In this document: positions 1 to 7,516 of the stretch, piece after piece
Position numbering within the stretch: the first letter of the stretch is position 1
Layout: each line of letters begins with the position of its first letter
Assembly: GCA_036276235.1 (NCBI GenBank)
Contig: DATBDZ010000271.1
Span: 1-11,558, forward strand
DNA: 11,558 nucleotides
DNA from: JANWHF01 sp036276235
GTDB taxonomy: Bacteria > Planctomycetota > Phycisphaerae > Tepidisphaerales > Tepidisphaeraceae
Reading direction: 5' to 3'
The notes under the pieces: generated by a model
Database searches by the model: none
The model's input: the letters and a program-made list of their open reading frames with translations, nothing else
What the model was told of the DNA's origin: nothing
Made by a program: the position numbers and the translations under genes

Positions 1-1284
1 CGACCAGAAGAGGCTTGAGCTGTTGGCGAATGTCTTTAGTTGAAGACTCTCCAAACCGAGGGAGCCGGTGAGATTAAATTTCGGAAATAGATCGGCGGTG
101 GCGACGCCGATGTTCGCGGTGGCGGCGGCAAACTGACGCTCAGCCTGGCGGACATCGGGCCGGCGGCGCAGAAGCTCCGAAGGCAGCCCGGCCGGAACTT
201 GCGGCGGGCCGCCGGGAAGCTGCGCCTCGGGCGCCAGCTCCGCCTCCAAATCCGCGGATGTTCGATTGAGCAACACTGCCAGCCGCTCGAGCGCCTGCTT
301 GATCTGAGTTTGAAGCGTTGGAACCTGCGATTCGGTGCTCGCCACCTGCGCCTCCGACCGCGCTACGTCCAGACTCGTGGCGATTCCCGCCTGAAGGCGC
401 GTGCGCGTGAGATCGAGCGTATCCCTTTGAGCGGCAACGTTGTTTTGCACGATCGCCAGCTCATGCTGAAATCCGCGCAGCATGATGTAGTTTTGCGCGA
501 CTTCCGAAAGAAGCGTCACCAGCGCCGAGCGACGCGCTTCGACCTGCGCTTCCAATGTATACTGCGCGGCTTCGATGGCGCGGCGGGTTCCGCCGAACAC
601 ATCCAGCTCCCAGCCGGCATCAAATCCAGCGCGATAGAGATCCGTGCGTCCGGGCAAGCTGGGCGTGCCGGTGGCGGTGGCTCCGGTTGTCGCCGACGAA
701 GCCGCGTTCGCCCCGAACGCGTTCTTGCTGAGTTGATTGCGGCTGTATTCCGCTGACGAATCGAGCGTCGGGAAAAGTGCCGCCCGGTTGAAGAGCACCT
801 GCGCCCGCGCCTCGCGAACCCGCGCGGCGGCAAGTCGCACGTCCAGGTTCGACGCGGTGGCTTGGACGATTAGCCGATTGAGCGCCGGATCATTGAACGT
901 CTCCCACCATCGCCGCAGATCAACCACCGGCTGCGTAGCGGCAGCTTGCGTCGTCGCAGGCTGGCTCGCCGCCGGCTGCGTAGCGGCGGCGTTGAATTGC
1001 CCGGGAACTTCAACGGCAGGGCGGTGGTAGTCGGGCCCGACCGTGCAACCGGCCAGCGCAAACGCCGCGATCATGAGAGCGGCAGCGATGCGCGAAGGCT
1101 TATGCCTTTGTTCCCTCCCCCGGTACTCCGGGGGAGGGTTAGGGTGGGGGCTGATTGCGAAAGACGCTTGTTCTACACGGCCCCCACCCCAGCCCTCCCC
1201 CGGAGTACCGGAGGAGGGAGAGGGGACGTTGCGCACCCGGGCCCAATCGATACCTGAATCTCTCGGTTGATCGGGCAGCATCAT
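1..1284 (-). CDS. RND efflux outer-membrane lipoprotein, NodT/OprM family (C-terminus cut by window edge)
   Basis: This gene encodes the outer-membrane channel of a tripartite RND efflux pump. The reading frame is open from position 1284 to the window edge, giving 428 codons of an expected ~480-520. After a hydrophobic stretch (IAAALMIAAFALAGC) comes a lipobox with Cys80, then TVGPDYHRP, the hallmark start of mature NodT-family lipoproteins. Further matches are WWETFNDPALNRLI, long Ala/Gln/Arg-rich helices of the periplasmic barrel, the motif RRPDVRQAERQ, and near the edge an NLTGSLGLESS stretch followed by SLFWS. The ATG at 1284 is chosen because a GAGGGAG ribosome site (1291-1297) sits 6 nt upstream; a second ATG follows at once at 1281. 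It lies 54 bp after the pump gene, so is probably cotranscribed. The ~80-residue region before the lipid Cys is odd: residues about 23-58 are translated palindromic repeat (see 1113-1218). The Met nine residues before Cys80 leaves too short a signal peptide. Confidence 0.93.
   Translation of the reverse strand, partial: MMLPDQPRDSGIDWARVRNVPSPSSGTPGEGWGGGRVEQASFAISPHPNPPPEYRGREQRHKPSRIAAALMIAAFALAGCTVGPDYHRPAVEVPGQFNAAATQPAASQPATTQAAATQPVVDLRRWWETFNDPALNRLIVQATASNLDVRLAAARVREARAQVLFNRAALFPTLDSSAEYSRNQLSKNAFGANAASSATTGATATGTPSLPGRTDLYRAGFDAGWELDVFGGTRRAIEAAQYTLEAQVEARRSALVTLLSEVAQNYIMLRGFQHELAIVQNNVAAQRDTLDLTRTRLQAGIATSLDVARSEAQVASTESQVPTLQTQIKQALERLAVLLNRTSADLEAELAPEAQLPGGPPQVPAGLPSELLRRRPDVRQAERQFAAATANIGVATADLFPKFNLTGSLGLESLQLKTFANSSSLFWS
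1113..1218. repeat. MITE-like palindromic repeat inside the signal-peptide region of the outer-membrane lipoprotein
   Basis: Two 39-bp arms (1113-1151 and 1180-1218) are inverted copies matching at 36 of 39 bases, separated by 28 bp. Each arm holds a smaller palindrome around CCGGTACTCCGG. On the minus strand the element is read as protein of the type GTPGEGWGGG and HPNPPPEYRGRE. Such Pro/Gly-rich translations are typical of short palindromic repeats dispersed in large bacterial genomes. The element carries no gene of its own. I saw no clear target duplication. Confidence 0.8.
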
Positions 1285-1290
1285 GCGCGG

Positions 1291-1297
1291 CTCCCTC
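1291..1297 (-). promoter_or_regulatory. Ribosome binding site of the outer-membrane lipoprotein gene
   Basis: GAGGGAG on the minus strand lies 6 nt before the ATG at 1284. It decides the start upstream of the inserted repeat, showing that the repeat lies inside the translated region rather than before it. Confidence 0.6.
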
Positions 1298-1338
1298 GGC
1301 TTCCCTTTGGCGCAGCTTTTTGACATGCAAGTTTTTTC

Positions 1339-4300
1339 CTATCTCACCGGCTCGCCATTCCCCTTTGCCACCGGTTCCAGATGTTCGGCACGTTGCGGCG
1401 GCGGTCCGTGATGCGATTTGCGGGCGTGGAAGATCTTACGGATGACGGTGTAGAAGACCGGCGTCAGAAAGATGCCGAAGAACGTTACGCCCAGCATCCC
1501 ATAGAAGACCACAGTTCCCAATGCCTGACGCATTTCCGCGCCGGCGCCGGTGGCGAAGATGAGCGGGATGACGCCGAAGATAAACGCGAAGCTGGTCATC
1601 AGGATCGGGCGGAGGCGCAGCCGCGCGGCTTCAATGGCGGCGGCGGATGGAGCCATCTCCGGGTGGTGCTCCTGCTGCTGCTTGGCGAATTCGACAATCA
1701 ACACTGCGTTTTTCACGCTCATCCCCGCCAGCACCACAAATCCAATTTGTGTGAAGATATTGTTTTCCATGTGCCGCCCCCAGACGGCAACGATGCCGCA
1801 CACGAGGCACATCGGAACGATCAGAATGATGGCGGTGGAGAGGGCAAAGCTCTCATACTCCGCCGAGTGCGTGAGCCAGACGAACAGAATGCACAGCGGA
1901 AAGATGAGGAACGCCAGCCCGCTCGCTGCCTTTTCCTGGAAGGCCAGATCCGTCCATTCATAGCCAAACTGGCGGGGAAGTTCGGCGTCGGCGACCTGTT
2001 CCATCGCGGCCAGCGCCTGCCCGCTGCTGTAGCCTGGGTTCGCGCTGCCATTGATCTCCGCGGTGGCGAAAAGGTTAAATCGCTGGATGCGGTCAGGCCC
2101 GACGATGTCCTTCAAATTCGATACCGCGCCCAACGGAACCATTTTGCCCTGGGCGTTTCGCGTTTGCAGGCGCTCCACCTGGGCGGCGGTGGCGCGAAAC
2201 GGCGCCTCTGCCTGCGCCGTCACATGCCAGGTGCGGCCAAGGTAGTTGAAGTCGTTGATGTACAATCCACCCAGATACACCTGCATCGCCTGGAAAACAT
2301 CAGTTACCGCGACGTTCTGCTGCTTGGCCTTCACGCGATCTACGTTGACGTAAATCTGCGGCACGCTGGCGCGGAAGGTGGAGAACATCGGCCCCAGCTC
2401 CGGGCGCTTGGATGCGACGTCGATCAGATGCGCGGTTGCCGCCTGAAGCTGTTGGGGCGTTGCCTGGCCGGAGCGATCCTCGACCTGAATTGTAAACCCG
2501 CCCGCATTGCCGACGCCGCGCACAGGCGGCGGCAGCAGCACCAACGATTGCCCGCCTTCCACAGTCGCAAAGCGCTGGCGAAGCCGCCCGGCAATCGCAT
2601 TGACATCCATGTCGGCATGTCCGGCGCGCTCGCCAAATGACTTGAGGTGCATGAACATCAACCCCGCCGCAGAGGAGTTGGAGCGCGAGAGAATCGAAAA
2701 ACCGGAAACCGAAAACGCGTCCTGAATCCCCGGCGTTGTGCGCGCCAGATTCGTCAGTTGATCCATCACCTCATTGGTTCGATCGATTGACGAGGCATCG
2801 GGCATCTGCACGTTGGCCAACAGGTAGCCCTGGTCCTGCACGGGGATAAACCCGGTCGGCACGATTTTGAAGAACCGGTAGCCGACGAAGAGCAGCCCGG
2901 CGTACACCAGCAGCGCAATCACGGAAAAACGGACGACGTGATGCAGCGCCTTGATGTACCACTGGTTCGAGTAATCAAATCCTCTGTTGAACAGGCGAAA
3001 GAACCAGCCGAAAGCAAACTCGAAGCCGCGGGTCAGCCAGTCCTGCTTGGCGCCGTGCGGCCGCAGCAACAGCGCCGCCAATGCCGGGCTGAGCGTCAGC
3101 GAATTAAACGCCGACAGAAGAGTTGAAAAAGCAATGGTCAGGGCAAATTGTTGGTAGAACCGGCCGGTGATTCCCGGAATGAATGCGACCGGGATGAATA
3201 CCGCCGACAGCCCGAATGCGATAGCGATGACCGCGGGCGTGACCTCGCTCATCGCGCGATACGCCGCATCGCGCGGGGGCAGGCCCGCCTCCAGCCAGCG
3301 CTGCACGTTCTCGACGACCACGATCGCGTCGTCCACCACAATGCCGATCGCCAGCACCAGCCCAAACAACGAAAGCATGTTCAGCGAAAATCCGACCACC
3401 CACATCACGGCAAACGTGCCGACCAACGATACGGGGATCGCAAGAATCGGCACAAGGGAAGCCCGCCAGCTTTGCAGAAAGACCAGTACCACCAATGCGA
3501 CCAGCCCGACCGCCATCAACAGCGTACCAACCACATCGCGAAGGCTGTCGCGGACGAAGGTGGTCGTGTCATGGGCGATTGCGTAGTCGATGCCCGGCGG
3601 GAAGGTCTTCTTCAGATCCTTCATTTTCGCGTAGATGATGTTGGCGGTTTCGATTGCGTTGGTGCCCGGCAACTGAAAGACCGCCAACCCCACGGCCGGA
3701 TGGCCGTTGTAGTTGTTGGAGGTCGTGTAATCGGCGGCGCCCAGCTCCACGCGTCCGACGTCCTTGAGCCGCGTGATTCGGGCATCGCTACCCACCTTGA
3801 TGACGATGTCGCCGAACTGTTCCGGCTGGGTGAGCCGGCCCTCGGCGGTGATCGTGTACTGGAACGCCGTGGTGTTTTTGGGAATCGGCGGCGCGCCGAC
3901 GATGCCGGCCGCCACCTGCACGTTCTGCTCCCTGACGGCACTGACGACGTCGCCGGCGGTCATGCCCAGTGCCGCAAGCTTGTCCGGATCGAGCCACAGG
4001 CGCATCGCGTAGTCGCGCACGCCGAAGATGGTGATGTCGCCCACGCCAGGCAGCCGCGTGATCTGGTCTCGAAGCTGCAATGTCACATAATTGCTGATAA
4101 ACAGGACATCATGCGAGTTATCCGGCGAAAAGAACGCGATCGCCAGCGTGATGTCGGGCGACGCCTTTTTCACCGTGATTCCCTGCTGCTGCACCTCTTG
4201 CGGAAGTGTCGGGAGCGCAACCGACATCCGGTTTTGCACCTGCACCTGCGCCACGTCCAGATTGGTGCCGACTTTGAATGTCACCGTCAGGTTCATGCCG

Positions 4301-4563
4301 CCGGTGTTCGTGGATTGGCTTGACATGTAGAGCATGTTTTCCACGCCGTTGATCTGCTCCTCGATCGGCGTGGCGACAGTCTTGGCGACGATGTCCGAGC
4401 TTGCTCCAGGGTAGTTCGTGCTGACGGTTACGGTCGGCGGCGCGATCTCCGGATACTGCGCGATCGGCAACGTTGTCGCGGCGATCGCGCCGGCGATCAC
4501 GGTGACGATCGAAAGTACGATCGCAAACACCGGGCGATCGATAAAGAAATGGGCAATGCTCAT
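1339..4563 (-). CDS. RND multidrug efflux permease, HAE1 (AcrB/MexB) family
   Basis: This is the 1074-residue proton-driven inner-membrane pump, full length for HAE1. The N-terminus MSIAHFFIDRPVFAIVLSIV is the classical first transmembrane segment, followed by the porter-domain sequence LPIAQYPEIAPPTVTVST. The proton-relay residues are all present: Asp411-Asp412 in GIVVDDAIVVVENV (AcrB D407/D408), Lys951 in GMSVKNAVLIVEF (K940), Arg983 and Thr990 in RLRLRPILMTSF (R971/T978). The second half repeats the layout with FKIVPTGFIPVQDQGY near residue 565. The GIVVDD relay and overall sequence fit HAE1 hydrophobic/amphiphilic drug pumps rather than heavy-metal HME pumps. The start ATG overlaps the adaptor stop as ATGA (4560-4563), implying translational coupling. 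The C-terminal tail is His/Pro-rich and not conserved in the family. No regulator gene for the operon is in the window. Confidence 0.97.
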   Translation of the reverse strand: MSIAHFFIDRPVFAIVLSIVTVIAGAIAATTLPIAQYPEIAPPTVTVSTNYPGASSDIVAKTVATPIEEQINGVENMLYMSSQSTNTGGMNLTVTFKVGTNLDVAQVQVQNRMSVALPTLPQEVQQQGITVKKASPDITLAIAFFSPDNSHDVLFISNYVTLQLRDQITRLPGVGDITIFGVRDYAMRLWLDPDKLAALGMTAGDVVSAVREQNVQVAAGIVGAPPIPKNTTAFQYTITAEGRLTQPEQFGDIVIKVGSDARITRLKDVGRVELGAADYTTSNNYNGHPAVGLAVFQLPGTNAIETANIIYAKMKDLKKTFPPGIDYAIAHDTTTFVRDSLRDVVGTLLMAVGLVALVVLVFLQSWRASLVPILAIPVSLVGTFAVMWVVGFSLNMLSLFGLVLAIGIVVDDAIVVVENVQRWLEAGLPPRDAAYRAMSEVTPAVIAIAFGLSAVFIPVAFIPGITGRFYQQFALTIAFSTLLSAFNSLTLSPALAALLLRPHGAKQDWLTRGFEFAFGWFFRLFNRGFDYSNQWYIKALHHVVRFSVIALLVYAGLLFVGYRFFKIVPTGFIPVQDQGYLLANVQMPDASSIDRTNEVMDQLTNLARTTPGIQDAFSVSGFSILSRSNSSAAGLMFMHLKSFGERAGHADMDVNAIAGRLRQRFATVEGGQSLVLLPPPVRGVGNAGGFTIQVEDRSGQATPQQLQAATAHLIDVASKRPELGPMFSTFRASVPQIYVNVDRVKAKQQNVAVTDVFQAMQVYLGGLYINDFNYLGRTWHVTAQAEAPFRATAAQVERLQTRNAQGKMVPLGAVSNLKDIVGPDRIQRFNLFATAEINGSANPGYSSGQALAAMEQVADAELPRQFGYEWTDLAFQEKAASGLAFLIFPLCILFVWLTHSAEYESFALSTAIILIVPMCLVCGIVAVWGRHMENNIFTQIGFVVLAGMSVKNAVLIVEFAKQQQEHHPEMAPSAAAIEAARLRLRPILMTSFAFIFGVIPLIFATGAGAEMRQALGTVVFYGMLGVTFFGIFLTPVFYTVIRKIFHARKSHHGPPPQRAEHLEPVAKGNGEPVR

Positions 4564-6104
4564 GGCTTTGCCTCCGTCGATGGCCCGCTCGGCGATTGCG
4601 TAGTTGGTGCCGCAGGCTGGGTCGCGGTGCCCTGGGCCGCCCCAGTCCCCGCCATCGGCGCTCCGGCCCCGCCCAGGTCAGGGAGATCAGTGGCCGGCGG
4701 AACTTCGTGCGGGTTTACTTTCGTTCCCGGCCGCGCCTGTTGCAGACCATCGATAATCACGCGGTCATCGGCGTTCAGCCCCTGTACGATCGCCCTGACG
4801 CTTCCAAATAATGCGCCGGGCCTGATCGTTTTAGACTGGACGATATCGTTAGGCCCTGCAACCAGAATGAACTGCTCGTTTTGCTGAGTGCTGATCGCCT
4901 TGTCGGGCACGAGAAGCGCTTCGTAGCGCGCGCTGCCTGGGACGCGCATGCGGGCGAATAATCCAGGCGTCAGCACGTTCTGGTGGTTGGGAAGCACGCC
5001 GCGGATTTGAATCGTCCCGGTGCCCGGATCGACCTGATTATCCGTGAAGTCGATGACCCCTTCGTGTGGAAAGGTGGTTTCATTTTCCAGTTGGATGTAA
5101 CAGGGGATCCTTGCATCGGGAATCGCCTGCTTCTGGCGCTGGGCCGCCAACGCCTGATAACGCAGATACGCGCGCTCCGGAACGCTCACATAACAATACA
5201 TGGGATCGACCGACGTGATGCTGGTCAGAAGAGTGGCCTGCCCGCTTCCACCATTGACAAGATTGCCGGTGGTGACGTACTGGCGGCTGACGCGGCCGTC
5301 GATTGGCGCAGTCACGCGTGTCCAATCGAGATAAAGCTGCGAGTTATTCAGCGCCGCTTGTGCCGCGGCGACGGCGGCATTGGCCTGCTGGTTATTAGCT
5401 ACGGCCGTGTCGTAATCAGACTCCGAGATGGCGCGGCTCGTTTTGATTTTTTCCAGCCGCTTCAGGTTGGTACCGGCCAGTTCAAGCTGCGCCTTGGCCC
5501 GCGCCAGATCCGCTTCCTTGCTCTCCAAGTCCGCCTTGTAAGGGCGATCGTCAATGACGAATAGTAGATCTCCCTTTCGGACCATTGATCCTTCCTTAAA
5601 GGGAGTCTGCACGATCAGCCCGCTGACGCGCGCGGAGATGTTGGCCGTTTCCGGCGAGGAAAGCCGCCCGGTGTATTCGTCCCACTCGATGACCGCCCGG
5701 CGTATCGGATGTGTGACCGAAACACTCGGAGGCGGGGGAGCACCGGTCTGCTTGGAAGGCTGGCCGCACCCAACCAGCATGGCCGCGATCTGGACGATCA
5801 CAAAACAGGCAAGCTTCGGTTTCTTGATCGGGTGCCACAGGTCGCGGTTCTCCGAGAGTCCACGCAACTGCGCCGCGCACGCAATGCCGGAGAGCCCGGC
5901 GGGCAGTGCCCGCCCTGCGGGCGAATGCGACGTAGGGCGGGCACTGCCGGCACTGCCCGCCGCATTCTCGGAGCAGACCGGCGCCGTTTCCGCACTAGTG
6001 GCGCACAGGTCTGCGAGTACGCCGACCTGTGGCACCCTGTCCAACTTACTTCCTGCGAACGGATCGAAGCTGCGCATCAAACTCATCTTGGCACGGATAA
6101 TCAC
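4560..6104 (-). CDS. RND efflux periplasmic adaptor lipoprotein (MFP, AcrA/MexA family)
   Basis: This is the membrane-fusion protein linking the pump to the outer-membrane channel. After a lipobox (AAMLVGCG, Cys113 counted from 6104) come the first lipoyl half-motif (ANISARVSGLIVQTPFKEG, ~154-172, then VRKGDLLFVID), an Ala/Gln/Lys-rich coiled-coil hairpin (~190-255), the second lipoyl half (LDWTRVTAPIDGRVSRQYV, ~259-277), the beta-barrel, and the membrane-proximal domain. The last ~45 residues are a Pro/Ala/Thr/Gly-rich tail absent from AcrA. The start is uncertain: a GTG at 6104, an ATG at 6086 and another at 6077 are in frame, none with a good ribosome site. The region before the lipobox is ~110 residues instead of ~20, because residues 23-92 are translated repeat (5830-6037). 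The sequence IKKPKLACFVIVQIAAMLVGC directly after the repeat is a perfect signal peptide lacking only its start, so the repeat probably landed at or near the original start codon. Whether the long form is exported normally is open. Confidence 0.93.
   Translation of the reverse strand: MIIRAKMSLMRSFDPFAGSKLDRVPQVGVLADLCATSAETAPVCSENAAGSAGSARPTSHSPAGRALPAGLSGIACAAQLRGLSENRDLWHPIKKPKLACFVIVQIAAMLVGCGQPSKQTGAPPPPSVSVTHPIRRAVIEWDEYTGRLSSPETANISARVSGLIVQTPFKEGSMVRKGDLLFVIDDRPYKADLESKEADLARAKAQLELAGTNLKRLEKIKTSRAISESDYDTAVANNQQANAAVAAAQAALNNSQLYLDWTRVTAPIDGRVSRQYVTTGNLVNGGSGQATLLTSITSVDPMYCYVSVPERAYLRYQALAAQRQKQAIPDARIPCYIQLENETTFPHEGVIDFTDNQVDPGTGTIQIRGVLPNHQNVLTPGLFARMRVPGSARYEALLVPDKAISTQQNEQFILVAGPNDIVQSKTIRPGALFGSVRAIVQGLNADDRVIIDGLQQARPGTKVNPHEVPPATDLPDLGGAGAPMAGTGAAQGTATQPAAPTTQSPSGPSTEAKP
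5830..6037. repeat. Palindromic repeat element (~208 bp) with 15-bp terminal inverted repeats, inside the adaptor N-terminus
   Basis: Positions 5830-5844 (GGGTGCCACAGGTCG) and 6023-6037 (CGACCTGTGGCACCC) are perfect 15-bp inverted repeats. Inside lies a second strong hairpin, with perfect 15-bp arms 5902-5916 and 5934-5948 (GGCAGTGCCCGCCCT type). A further partial match is TTCTCCGAGAG near 5848 against ATTCTCGGAG near 5964. The element has no transposase and looks like a non-autonomous MITE or REP-type hairpin. It is read in frame by the adaptor gene. Its sharp left end abuts the codons of the lipoprotein signal peptide. I saw no convincing target duplication at the ends. Confidence 0.75.
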
Positions 6105-6350
6105 AACACCGCCACTGCCAAATTACCTATGGCGGCCCATTTGGGGCGGCCGCTCGTTTTCGGACGGTAGGAAAGTTCAGCGCATGTTGTCAACGAGAGA
6201 AAGGCGCGGTTTGCTCTTATCCAACGCTTTATGAGACAGCTTTTCCTCTATGACAGTATAGATATGGCCAATCCCTCCCAGCGGCACGGCGTCTATTTCG
6301 GCGCGGCCCGTTATACGGGAGCGGCGGAGCATCGGGCTTGCGCTACAGCA

Positions 6351-6373
6351 CCGGGTTTGTCTGATAAACCCGG
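6351..6373. repeat. Perfect 8-bp inverted repeat in the divergent intergenic region
   Basis: CCGGGTTT (6351-6358) and AAACCCGG (6366-6373) form a perfect stem with a 7-nt loop. There is no T-run on either side, so it is not an intrinsic terminator. It resembles the short palindromes at 7215-7233 and may be a dispersed repeat; an operator role is possible but unsupported. Confidence 0.6.
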
Positions 6374-6522
6374 CCTTCCCAGCAGTTCCGCCCGTTTCCT
6401 CAGAATGCGCGCCACTGTTCTAAAGGTTGCACGCGGCAAGACGATATTAACACTGTTGGACGGCGTGATCCGTCTTGAGCTTACGGCCGCGACGGCGCGG
6501 CTCGCGGCGCCAAGTGCCGCCT

Positions 6523-6528
6523 GGGAGA
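6523..6528 (+). promoter_or_regulatory. Ribosome binding site of the HTH-receiver gene
   Basis: GGGAGA lies 7 nt before the ATG at 6536. It selects this start; another ATG at 6531 is out of frame. Confidence 0.55.
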
Positions 6529-6535
6529 AAATGCG

Positions 6536-7120
6536 ATGAGCACCACGAAAGTGAAAGACGTTCTGACCACCGGCGAGGTCGCAAAAATTTGCAACGTCGC
6601 ACCCCGAACCGTCAGCAAGTGGTTCGACTCGGGCGCGCTGCACGGCTACCGCATCCCCGGCAGCAAGGATCGCCGAATCCCGCTCAATCAATTGATCCGC
6701 TTCATGAAGCAGCATGGCATGCCGCTCAACGGCCTGATGACCGGCTGCACCCGCGTGCTGATCGTCGATGACGAGCAGGACATCGTCGAGGTGCTCGAGA
6801 AGATCCTCGAGGACGAGGCGAAGTACGAGGTTGAAGTGGCGCGCGGCGGATTTGCCGCCGGCATCACCGCCGAGAAATTCCGCCCGCACGTTCTGCTCCT
6901 CGACATGCACCTCAAGGACGTGGATGCGCCCGAGGTCGCCAAGCAGGTGAAGAAGAGCCCGGACCTGCAGCTCACCAAGGTCATCGCGATGAGCGGCAAG
7001 CTCAGCGAACCCGAAGCCGCCGGCCTCCTCTCGCAGGGCTTCGACGGTTTCCTCCGCAAGCCGTTCCACGTGCGGCAAGTCATCGAGTCGATCGAAGACG
7101 CGATGGCGGTCGTCTACTAA
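6536..7120 (+). CDS. Excisionase/MerR-type HTH fused to a response-regulator receiver domain
   Basis: This 194-residue regulator has its domains in the reverse of the usual order. Residues ~10-60 form an excisionase-family (HTH_17) DNA-binding domain: LTTGEVAKICNVAPRTVSKW, then DSGALHGYRIPGSKDRRIP and LIRFMKQHG. Residues ~72-192 form a CheY-like receiver: VLIVDDEQD supplies the acidic pocket (Asp78, Asp79, Glu80), LLLDMHL the phospho-acceptor Asp123, VIAMSGK the switch Ser153, and FLRKPF the conserved Lys175. All receiver catalytic residues are present, so phosphorylation by a histidine kinase is likely; no kinase is in the window. The gene stands alone, with its own ribosome site and strong terminator. 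Its codon use is markedly GC- and AAG/GAG-rich (runs such as GAG GTG CTC GAG AAG ATC CTC GAG), suggesting strong expression relative to its neighbours. It diverges from the efflux operon and could regulate it, but nothing shows this directly. Confidence 0.93.
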   Translation: MSTTKVKDVLTTGEVAKICNVAPRTVSKWFDSGALHGYRIPGSKDRRIPLNQLIRFMKQHGMPLNGLMTGCTRVLIVDDEQDIVEVLEKILEDEAKYEVEVARGGFAAGITAEKFRPHVLLLDMHLKDVDAPEVAKQVKKSPDLQLTKVIAMSGKLSEPEAAGLLSQGFDGFLRKPFHVRQVIESIEDAMAVVY

Positions 7121-7161
7121 ATCAATCAAAGCTATTTCCTCGCTGACGCAAGGATGCGCAA

Positions 7162-7193
7162 GGGGTCGTCTCGGAGGGGACGACTCCTTTTTT
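7162..7193 (+). terminator. Intrinsic terminator of the HTH-receiver gene
   Basis: A 10-bp stem (7162-7171 with 7178-7187, two G-U pairs) with a 6-nt loop is followed directly by six T's (7188-7193), 42 nt after the stop codon. This is a standard Rho-independent terminator on the plus strand. Confidence 0.9.
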
Positions 7194-7210
7194 ATTGCGC
7201 CCCTCTAAAT

Positions 7211-7321
7211 GTAGCATGGGTTTCCAACCCATGGTTTGCGGTACGCCGCAAACGTCTGCCTTGTGGCATGGGCATCTTGCCCATGGCTTGCGCACGCAAA
7301 CGTCGGCTGTACTCAGCCGAC
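7211..7321. repeat. Cluster of short palindromes in two imperfect tandem ~50-bp units
   Basis: Unit one (from 7211) and unit two (from 7263) share the pattern GTRGCATGGG-N-CCCATGGYTTGCG-N-CGCAAACGTC. Perfect stems are CATGGGTT/AACCCATG (7215-7222, 7226-7233), TTTGCGG/CCGCAAA (7235-7241, 7246-7252), CATGGGCA/TGCCCATG (7267-7274, 7278-7285), TTGCG/CGCAA (7288-7292, 7295-7299) and GTCGGCT/AGCCGAC (7302-7308, 7315-7321). The stems are conserved while loops vary, typical of dispersed intergenic repeat families. There is no T-run, so they are not terminators. Confidence 0.75.
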
Positions 7322-7505
7322 ATCAGCAAGAGCGCAGCGTTCGTCGGGCCGGCGCACTGCGCTCGCGCATCCTTCTAAACATCTCACCGTTTTATACACG
7401 CCAATCGTCACCAGGCGCAGGTAAATTACGCGCGTGGGGAAAAGTTCAGAGCATCCCGAGGTGAAGTGACCTAGCAGTGCGATCGGAACAAATTCGGACC
7501 CAACC
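7322..7505. other. Gene-free leader upstream of the TIGR04222/MNIO operon
   Basis: No plausible gene is seen. This stretch should hold the operon promoter. AT-rich hexamers such as TAAATT (7422-7427) and TTATAC (7391-7396) could be -10 elements, but no well-spaced -35 box accompanies them, so I do not call a promoter. Confidence 0.4.
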
Positions 7506-7510
7506 GGAGG
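7506..7510 (+). promoter_or_regulatory. Ribosome binding site, first TIGR04222 gene
   Basis: GGAGG lies 6 nt before the ATG at 7517. The context ACCCAACCGGAGG is nearly the same as before the second copy (ACCCAAACGGAGG), so the duplication includes the ribosome site. Confidence 0.8.
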
Positions 7511-7516
7511 CGAACC

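Larger units (their letters stand above)
6105..6535. other. Divergent intergenic region between efflux operon and HTH-receiver gene
   Basis: About 430 bp separates the adaptor start from the regulator start; the promoters for both directions must lie here. I see no convincing sigma-70 box pair and no rRNA or tRNA. It contains an inverted repeat at 6351-6373. A plus-strand reading frame at 6231-6539 is open, but its protein has low-complexity content, overlaps the regulator start by 4 bp and resembles nothing I know, so I do not call it a gene. Confidence 0.5.

Noticed and set aside
1381..4323. Long plus-strand open frames (1381-2640 and 3148-4323) opposite the efflux pump gene
   Set aside because: They are shadows of a GC-rich gene whose minus-strand product is an unmistakable RND pump. 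Their products are Arg/His-rich with no recognisable domain.
1339..4563. Heavy-metal (HME/CusA-type) efflux pump working with the Cys-rich proteins
   Set aside because: The relay motif and overall sequence are of HAE1 type. The operon lies on the other strand, separated by a terminated regulator gene, so a link to the MNIO operon is not supported.
6231..6539. Possible 102-residue plus-strand gene before the HTH-receiver gene
   Set aside because: It spans the palindrome at 6351-6373, has no ribosome site and no recognisable sequence, and overlaps the start of a real gene.
7211..7321. CRISPR array
   Set aside because: The units are imperfect, only two, without spacers of uniform length, and no cas genes are near. 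They are adjacent palindromes.
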